From: Pseudomonas sp. W4I3
GTDB lineage: Bacteria; Pseudomonadota; Gammaproteobacteria; Pseudomonadales; Pseudomonadaceae
Assembly: GCF_030816195.1 (NCBI RefSeq)
Contig: NZ_JAUSXS010000001.1
Coordinates: 3,185,501-3,249,500, forward strand
Length of the DNA: 64,000 nucleotides
Direction of reading: 5' to 3'
The translations under genes and the position numbers were made by a program. The notes below the pieces were generated by a model that ran no database searches, had not been told where the DNA came from, and was given only the letters and a program-made list of their open reading frames with translations. The number at the start of each line of letters is the position of its first letter. The first letter of the stretch is position 1. Shown here one piece after another: positions 58,801 to 64,000 of the stretch.

Positions 58801-61800
58801 TTGCAGGCCTTGCCCGATGAGTTCCGCAGCGGCCTTGGCATCGCTGGTACCCATCAGGATGCGCTGTTAAAACAGACGTTGGCCAACTATGCGAGCGGCC
58901 ATCGCAGTGAAATGGCCAGTATTCTCGGACAACGGACGCCCAGGTCGCGACCGTCGTTGCGCCTGGCGGACGGCCGGCTGGGTTATCCGTTGTCGGGCAG
59001 GGGCGCAGGAGCAGGTGTAGGAGACCTCGATCGTCTTATCACGCGTGTGCGGGATATCTACCCCAATGTGAGTGAAGCCGAAGCCGAGGCTTTCGTGCAA
59101 CGACACCTGAGCGATGGTGAACACCCGCAACAGATTTTCAACGTGTTGGCCAACCGCCAGCGGGAACTGGACGACCTGCGCAGCGCCCTTGGCCCTTGGG
59201 TGGGAATTGATCGGGCACGTCTACGCGTGGCTGACAACGTCATCGACTGCTGGCGCAGTGGTCTGAACCGTGGTGGGGCGCGTTTGAGCAGCCTGAACTT
59301 GATCGACGGGTCAGGGCTACCCACATTGAACGCCGATTTTTCCCATGTAGGTACCTTGAGGCTGTCGGGCAGCGCGCTCCTTATGGATCGGGTTTTGCCG
59401 CTTGTACGGCAGTTCCCGAATGTGCGACGCCTTGAGGTACTCGTCGATACCTTCAACCGGGATGAGGTTACCGAACGGCTGGCGAGCTTTTCCGATATCA
59501 CTGAGCTGGTGCTCACGCACCGGGAGTACTCCGGGCTTTCGTCCACGGCTGATTTTCCGCCTGAAGTGATGCAGTCGATCAATCGCATGACGCAACTGGA
59601 ACAGTTGTCCCTGAACGGCTCCATGGACCGGTTGGATGTCAGCGGCCTGGTAAACCTGCGCGGGCTGGAGGTGTCCGGATCGCTGGCGACCTGGCCTGAA
59701 GGTGTCCTGGGGCTTGAGCACCTGGAAACCCTCAACCTGTCTTCCACGCGGATCAACTCGATAGCGCCGCAGATGCTAACCGGCCACGAGCGCCTTTGGC
59801 GCGGGCTGCGGATGAACTGGAGGATTTTTGAGCCGCAGGCATTTATGGAGGCCTATGAACATGTGCGTGACAACCCGGCGCATCTTGTGGATGAAGAGGT
59901 CATGGTGCGGTTGTATGCAGAGGGCACGCTGAGTCATCTCACGAACGGTGATGCAGCCATGGTCTCCAGGGTTATCGAGGAGTTCAGGCTGCAGCAGGTT
60001 CCCGGCAGTGAACAGATTGAACGACTTGAGGCAGCACGGTCGGAACAACGTGAGCTGACCCAGGCGTTGCAGCAGTGGTTGGCGCGCGACCCGGCTGACG
60101 CGCGTGTTCGGATTGAACCGTCTAATCGTCAGCGGGCAGAAACTCGCATACTCGCTTCCTGGCGAGAGGGTCTCGCGCAGCGGCTGGCACCCGGTACAAG
60201 GCCGGGGCCGGGGCCGTCCAGGCCGGTGTTTGCGTCAGAGATGCGCCTGGACCTTTCAGGCGGTGCCTTGGCCGACTTACCGGCGTTACCGGCGGCTGGT
60301 TTTTCCCATGTGCGTGACCTTGACCTGGCAGGCGTGCGGGTGCCGTTCACGGAGCTTGAAAGTTTTCTGGGGCGGTTCACCCAAGTGGAGCATTTGGGCC
60401 TTGCCTATAACAATCTGACCCGCCTGCCGTCAGGCCTGACCGGGATGACCTCCCTGCGCTCCCTGGACCTGTCCCGCAACCTGTTGCAAGTCACTCCCAC
60501 GATGCAGGCCCGCTTGAATGAAATGACGCGCCTGACCTCTCTGAGCCTGCAACTCAATCCCGTACGTACGCTTGATATCAGTCATCTCTCGCAACTGACC
60601 ACCCTCGATCTGCGGCGCACAGCCATTCGCGCCTGGCCTGCGGGCGCGGTTGAGTCGCCCACCCTGCAACGCCTGGACCTGAGCCACAGTGCGGTGACCT
60701 CGATTGCGCAGGCGGCGTTGACCGGCCATGACCGGTTGCTGACCCATACCAACCTGCGCGGCTGTCGCCTGACGACGGCGGCTGTGGCACAGGCGCAGAC
60801 GATCAGTCAGCGCCTGCCCGGCGAGAACCCGCTGGGCATTCCCCGCGCATTGCTGAACCGAGGCAGAACGGGCGGCGACCCCGAGTACTTTCCAGACGGG
60901 ACTGAACAAAATCCCAACCTTCTGTTGCCGCTGCCCCTGACGGCCGGTGGCGATGCCGCGCCGATCACCGCTGCGGCGCGCTTGCAGCGCCTCGATCCAC
61001 ACCTCGACACCGCGCAGGCCGTGGCGCGCATCGACGCGCTGCGCGGCGATGGATTGAATGCGCTCCAGATAGAGGCTCGACTCAGGCAGTGGGAGGCGCA
61101 ACAACGCGAATGGATCCAGGTGTTGAATGGATGGATCGATATTCAAGGCGTGCGAAGCGGTAGCGGTTGGATCAGCGCCATCGACCGGCGACGGGCTGCG
61201 GAACGACTGCTGTCGCACTGGCGCTACAGCTTGCGTGAAAGCCCGCCACTACAGGCGCCGCTGGGGCAGCATCAGTTGGACCTGTCCGGGTTGACGCTGG
61301 GGGATCTGCCGGCGCTGCCCAGCCCGCTCGAGCATGTCCGCGAGTTAAACCTGAGCAACGTCATGATCACAGAGCAAGGCACCAATGAGTTTCTGCGCGC
61401 ATTCGGCAATATCGAGACCTTGAACCTGGACAATAACGGCTTGAGCGTATTGCCCGACGCAGTGAGTGAGTTTCGATCACTCAGGCATTTGGACGCTATC
61501 CATAATGAATTGCGTGACGCAACGGCATTGCGTCGGCAACTGTTGGAGATGCCGATGCTGGAAAGCTTGAATTTGGGTGGCAACCGGCTGGCCGAGCTGG
61601 ATGTGAGCGGTATGACACAGTTGCAAACCCTGAACCTGCCTGATAACGAATTGGAGGAGTGGCCAGCAGGTGTTTTTCAGGCAACACGCCTGCGCACATT
61701 GAACCTGCGTAACAACCGGATCGAAACCATCCCGTCCCGGTACGAGATGTATCACCATCAGGCATTGATGGCCGGCACAGACGTGTTCGATAACCTACTG

Positions 61801-62832
61801 CTGGAAGATGAATTCGAAAACCTGCGCACGTACCTGCAAAACACGGGCAATGGCCTGGGCTTTACCCGCGCGGAAATCGACAGAATGATCGAAGGCTATC
61901 ACCCTGATGATTCCGACGGCGGCGATGAGCCGTTGGGCGCCCACCAACGGTTGGGGGCAGATGCGCATCCGGAAATCGAACCTTCTCACGTGCAGCGAGA
62001 CCGCTGGTTTACCGGTGTGGCTGAAGGCTCGGAGCGGTATCAAGCCTGGGAAGAGCTGCGGGCCGCCCCTGACAGCGCTGACTTTTTCTTTACCCTGTCG
62101 CAGTTGCGCAACACCCTCGATTTCCAGCGCAATCCAGCGGATGTGAGAGCGCGGGTGTGGCGCGTCCTGGATGCGCTGTATGCAGACCCGTCTCTGCGCA
62201 CGGATGTGTTTGCCAGGGCGCGTGCCGCACAACCCCGGATGACCTGCGGCGATGGTCGCATCCTGGTGTTCAACGACCTTGAAACGGCGGTCTATGAGTT
62301 CAATGTGCGCAGTAGCGTGACACCTGCTCAAGAAGGTGTTGAATTGTTCCGGTTGGCCAGGGGTATGAATCGCCTCGATGCCGTCGAGAGCATTGCCGAA
62401 GAGGTCATCCGTGCGCGGCCAAGGGCCGACGCGGCGGAAATCCGCCTGGCTTACCGTATCGGGCTGGCTCAGCGTCTGGAACTGCCGAATCAACCCCACG
62501 GCATGATCTATGCGACCGTGGCGAACGTGACCCAGGCCGCCCTGGACACTGCCTATGACACCATCATTGAAAGCGAGGCTGGGGATGACTTCGTGCGAAG
62601 CCTGGTCCAGCGCACCTACTGGTTGGACTATTTGAAAAGGGCCTATCCTGCCGAGTTCGAGACCCTGTCCGACAGCCTCGCTGAACAAACCGAGGCCCTG
62701 GATGCACGCTACCCCGAAGGGGGTGCGCAGTATTTGAGCGAGTATGGGACGTTGGGCCGCAAACGGGCTGACGAGGAAACAGCCCTGGCCATCGAGCTGA
62801 CCGTGCGGGAACGTACCCGTCTGGGTGTGTAG
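55804..62832 (+). CDS. Giant LRR effector with NEL-type (IpaH/SspH-like) E3 ubiquitin ligase domain
   Basis: A 2342-residue protein starting MTVPFVPVHLVTSSLHG (AGAGAGAG upstream) without a signal peptide. The N-terminal half resembles dermonecrotic-toxin-like modules, with a hydrophobic stretch near 466-510 (NIGLFAATFFASFVPVLGE). Three leucine-rich-repeat blocks follow (about 1166-1322, 1480-1655, 1820-1990), each preceded by a related helical linker of the QRE-L/W...W...WR type. The C-terminal 280 residues match the NEL fold, with the catalytic CxD motif in MTCGDGRILVFND (Cys2148, Asp2150). Known NEL ligases are injected into eukaryotic cells and ubiquitinate host proteins. No secretion genes or chaperone are adjacent. 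A long hairpin follows the stop. Confidence 0.9.
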   Translation: MTVPFVPVHLVTSSLHGKLLKKSVPQWLLDAAPERRAALKHTDAALPQAYQDATPAQRKQLHEHFTASFTAQTALDKTMAALQDIDTFAEPLLREALKDQLGVTLDVRKTWISLKKTTTLQGIELSTFEYLKLSLLEAAKHNFEASEARAREFHRTSGFLVQGATADTFTPLIVNFQVHQFLTLCRSLDIGAKYQTYIKAFFQPTDTAKAATLRRQFIASQKATMRAAAELALLQKDIDAQERAMVESVINGEVSPKLRGQPVWFCDLGIMKRRLTGCVVFMACQKYHHPKECIVYVPHDQKHSLKRFTFREMDAYFKERFTAADTPSPEAARPTRYQKFFSQFVPYSDHPYYFGQFTKDGDSSWAEKYASTVPAWSEMLNLVSLIPVPVITNLPPAQKSPQRAEDDPYLHIKPYRQKGQGPWGNNVDLWGYLFDRSCSQSITDAAAHAVPTADVDARVRAQKIASWLNIGLFAATFFASFVPVLGELMLVFMAGQLVYEAFEGAIEWAEGDRKAAKAHLIDLAENLVQIALFHAAGKGVGKLLAIKPALFVEDMQPVKLPNGQTRLWKPDLSPYKSDVTVPDDVRPNALGQYEINDKTYIRLNSDLYEKTFDSTLKKWRIKHPSDPAAYQPILEHNQAGAWRHLHERPLQWDRLTLLRRLGHRTEEFSDEVLRTIGEVSGVEDDVLRKVHVDGLPVPAALADTLEQFSLDRQVGEVIARVRRGSVADSRFECMLPLTVELPLWPVGRVLEVFEGPERWGASQRYGVTSSTTEASVSIKLTRSEVQAGKLGEKVLSQMSADEITRLLGSASGWNGLTAEQVFNERLADHALKRQPALFDSLWRSRAPKVPDTSVLGRRYPSLPRQALDEVLDAATPRERSRLDSTGKVPTRLDDLARIRLQQHRLNRAIAGLHRENLASLDSDRLALHSLERLPGWPAGLRLELRGDKVDGPLLDSIGAEDATIRKYLVKEGGSFQARDERGAALHSVSPYSRNFYQSILQALPDEFRSGLGIAGTHQDALLKQTLANYASGHRSEMASILGQRTPRSRPSLRLADGRLGYPLSGRGAGAGVGDLDRLITRVRDIYPNVSEAEAEAFVQRHLSDGEHPQQIFNVLANRQRELDDLRSALGPWVGIDRARLRVADNVIDCWRSGLNRGGARLSSLNLIDGSGLPTLNADFSHVGTLRLSGSALLMDRVLPLVRQFPNVRRLEVLVDTFNRDEVTERLASFSDITELVLTHREYSGLSSTADFPPEVMQSINRMTQLEQLSLNGSMDRLDVSGLVNLRGLEVSGSLATWPEGVLGLEHLETLNLSSTRINSIAPQMLTGHERLWRGLRMNWRIFEPQAFMEAYEHVRDNPAHLVDEEVMVRLYAEGTLSHLTNGDAAMVSRVIEEFRLQQVPGSEQIERLEAARSEQRELTQALQQWLARDPADARVRIEPSNRQRAETRILASWREGLAQRLAPGTRPGPGPSRPVFASEMRLDLSGGALADLPALPAAGFSHVRDLDLAGVRVPFTELESFLGRFTQVEHLGLAYNNLTRLPSGLTGMTSLRSLDLSRNLLQVTPTMQARLNEMTRLTSLSLQLNPVRTLDISHLSQLTTLDLRRTAIRAWPAGAVESPTLQRLDLSHSAVTSIAQAALTGHDRLLTHTNLRGCRLTTAAVAQAQTISQRLPGENPLGIPRALLNRGRTGGDPEYFPDGTEQNPNLLLPLPLTAGGDAAPITAAARLQRLDPHLDTAQAVARIDALRGDGLNALQIEARLRQWEAQQREWIQVLNGWIDIQGVRSGSGWISAIDRRRAAERLLSHWRYSLRESPPLQAPLGQHQLDLSGLTLGDLPALPSPLEHVRELNLSNVMITEQGTNEFLRAFGNIETLNLDNNGLSVLPDAVSEFRSLRHLDAIHNELRDATALRRQLLEMPMLESLNLGGNRLAELDVSGMTQLQTLNLPDNELEEWPAGVFQATRLRTLNLRNNRIETIPSRYEMYHHQALMAGTDVFDNLLLEDEFENLRTYLQNTGNGLGFTRAEIDRMIEGYHPDDSDGGDEPLGAHQRLGADAHPEIEPSHVQRDRWFTGVAEGSERYQAWEELRAAPDSADFFFTLSQLRNTLDFQRNPADVRARVWRVLDALYADPSLRTDVFARARAAQPRMTCGDGRILVFNDLETAVYEFNVRSSVTPAQEGVELFRLARGMNRLDAVESIAEEVIRARPRADAAEIRLAYRIGLAQRLELPNQPHGMIYATVANVTQAALDTAYDTIIESEAGDDFVRSLVQRTYWLDYLKRAYPAEFETLSDSLAEQTEALDARYPEGGAQYLSEYGTLGRKRADEETALAIELTVRERTRLGV

Positions 62833-62841
62833 ACCGTACGA

Positions 62842-62872
62842 CCGTGCAGGGGCTCGGCAAGCCCCTGCACGG
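62842..62872. terminator. Hairpin between the NEL effector gene and metH
   Basis: CCGTGCAGGGGCT pairs perfectly with AGCCCCTGCACGG (13 bp) around a 5-base loop. It lies between two convergent genes and works in both orientations; there is no T-tract. Confidence 0.7.
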
Positions 62873-62880
62873 CGGGGTCA

Positions 62881-64000
62881 TCAGTTGTCGTAGCCCAGAT
62901 TCGGCGCCAGCCAGCGCTCGGTCACACTCAGGTCCTGACCCTTGCGTGCGGTGTAGCTCAGCACCTGGTCCTTGTCGACCTTGCCCACGGCGAAGTACTG
63001 CGCCTGCGGATGGGCGAAGTACCAGCCGCTGACGGCGGCCGCCGGGAACATCGCATAGTGCTCGGTAAGGAACACACCGCTGCGGCCCGCCTGCATTTCG
63101 CGAGCCTCGGGGTCGAGCAGTTGGAACAACTGGGCTTTCTCGGTGTGATCCGGGCACGCCGGGTAGCCCGGGGCAGGGCGGATGCCGCTGTATTGCTCCT
63201 TGATCAACGCGTCGTTGTCCAACTGCTCGCCCTTGGCGTAGCCCCAATGTTCCTTGCGCACCTGCTGGTGCAGCCACTCGGCGCAGGCTTCAGCCAGGCG
63301 ATCGGCGAGGGCCTTGACCATGATCGAGTTGTAGTCGTCGCCGGCATCCTGATAAGCCTTGGCGACTTCCTCGGCGCCGATGCCGGCGGTGGTGATGAAG
63401 CCGCCGATGTAGTCGGTCACGCCGCTGTCCTTGGGCGCGACGAAATCGGCGAGGGAGAAGTTCGGCTTGCCGTCGGTCTTGATGATCTGCTGGCGCAGGT
63501 GGTGCAGCTTGGCGATGGGCTGGCCATCGTCGCCGTAGACTTCAAGGTCGTCATCCTGCACCTGGTTGGTCGGCCAGAAGCCGAACACCGCGCGGGCGCT
63601 GATGAGTTTTTCGTCGATCAGTTTCCTGAGCATTTCCCGGGCGTCGGCGTACAACGCGGTGGCGGCTTCACCCACCACTTCATCAGTGAGGATGCGCGGG
63701 AATTTGCCGGCCAGGTCCCAGGAAATGAAGAACGGCGTCCAGTCGATGTACTCGGCCAGAACGTTGAGGTCGATATTGTCCAGCACCTTGGCGCCGGTGA
63801 AGGTCGGTTTGACCGGGGTATAGCTGCTCCAGTCGAACTGTGGCTTCTTGGCGATCGCCGCCGGGTAACTCAGGCGCTCGGTGCGGGCGCTGCGGTTGGC
63901 GGTGCGCTCGCGCACATCGATGTATTCCAGGCGGGTCTTCTCGACGAAACCGGCCTTCAACTCCTTAGGACAGCAGCTGCGTCGCCACGCCCACCGCACG
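62881..64000 (-). CDS. metH: Cobalamin-dependent methionine synthase, C-terminal part, with apparent frameshift
   Basis: The frame from 63964 down to 62881 encodes the end of Met[16 protein letters not shown], then the activation domain with [31 protein letters not shown] and the SAM-binding [15 protein letters not shown]. Upstream of 63967 the family sequence ([11 protein letters not shown]) continues in another frame and meets TAA at 63967-63965. One extra base, A at 63967 on the + strand, explains this. The gene continues beyond the window. MetH methylates homocysteine using methyl-tetrahydrofolate; the activation domain reactivates cobalamin with SAM. Confidence 0.88.
   Translation of the reverse strand, partial: VRWAWRRSCCPKELKAGFVEKTRLEYIDVRERTANRSARTERLSYPAAIAKKPQFDWSSYTPVKPTFTGAKVLDNIDLNVLAEYIDWTPFFISWDLAGKFPRILTDEVVGEAATALYADAREMLRKLIDEKLISARAVFGFWPTNQVQDDDLEVYGDDGQPIAKLHHLRQQIIKTDGKPNFSLADFVAPKDSGVTDYIGGFITTAGIGAEEVAKAYQDAGDDYNSIMVKALADRLAEACAEWLHQQVRKEHWGYAKGEQLDNDALIKEQYSGIRPAPGYPACPDHTEKAQLFQLLDPEAREMQAGRSGVFLTEHYAMFPAAAVSGWYFAHPQAQYFAVGKVDKDQVLSYTARKGQDLSVTERWLAPNLGYDN

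Overview
The window reads as chromosomal DNA of a fluorescent Pseudomonas close to the P. fluorescens/SBW25 group. The evidence is high-GC Pseudomonas-type codon use, the SBW25-type REP 16-mer GTGGGAGGGGGCTTGC repeated throughout, and a gene order around mltD-gloB-rnhA-dnaQ-ldcA that matches P. aeruginosa PA1807-PA1818. Both window ends cut genes: iolC at the left and metH at the right.

Layout. (1) 1-12.4 kb is a myo-inositol catabolic and uptake locus, all on the + strand: iolC-DUF2090 fusion, iolE, iolB, iolI-like, iolD, iolG, a second Gfo/Idh/MocA dehydrogenase, then a sugar-type ABC importer (binding protein, double ATPase, permease). IolG oxidises inositol; IolE, IolD and IolB convert it to 2-deoxy-5-keto-gluconate; IolC phosphorylates this and the fused domain is the likely aldolase. 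Several start regions carry A-rich motifs of the Hfq/Crc type, and a GGAA-N6-TTCC site lies ahead of the transporter. (2) 12.5-25.6 kb is a mosaic of single genes: a cysteine-poor DksA paralogue, a chemoreceptor-like protein, an orphan betaine/choline-type binding protein, a TonB receptor with a DUF2946 neighbour, a frameshifted DUF3995 gene, small secreted or membrane proteins, a candidate sRNA, a Nudix hydrolase, an oxidoreductase, an RNase T2 and a LysE exporter. (3) 25.5-41.4 kb is conserved core: an AraC regulator, the nppA1A2BCD (yej-like) peptide importer, mltD, gloB, a methyltransferase, rnhA, dnaQ, ldcA and a GNAT enzyme. (4) 41.4-62.8 kb holds two very large toxin/effector genes. One is a 1409-residue protein with a C-terminal DXD glycosyltransferase, preceded by a LysR gene. 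The other is a 2342-residue LRR protein with an IpaH/NEL-type E3 ligase end containing the CxD motif. Between them lie poxB, an old-yellow-enzyme/MerR pair, a tandem REPIN array, cysI-DUF934 and small membrane proteins. (5) From 62.9 kb onward is the 3' part of metH, with an apparent one-base insertion.

The most notable content is the pair of eukaryote-directed effectors with no secretion genes nearby, the six-copy 182-bp REPIN array, the candidate sRNA at about 22.25 kb, the post-transcriptional motif pattern in the inositol locus, and two apparent single-base frameshifts. All calls rest on reading the sequence and on general knowledge of the families. No database search was run.
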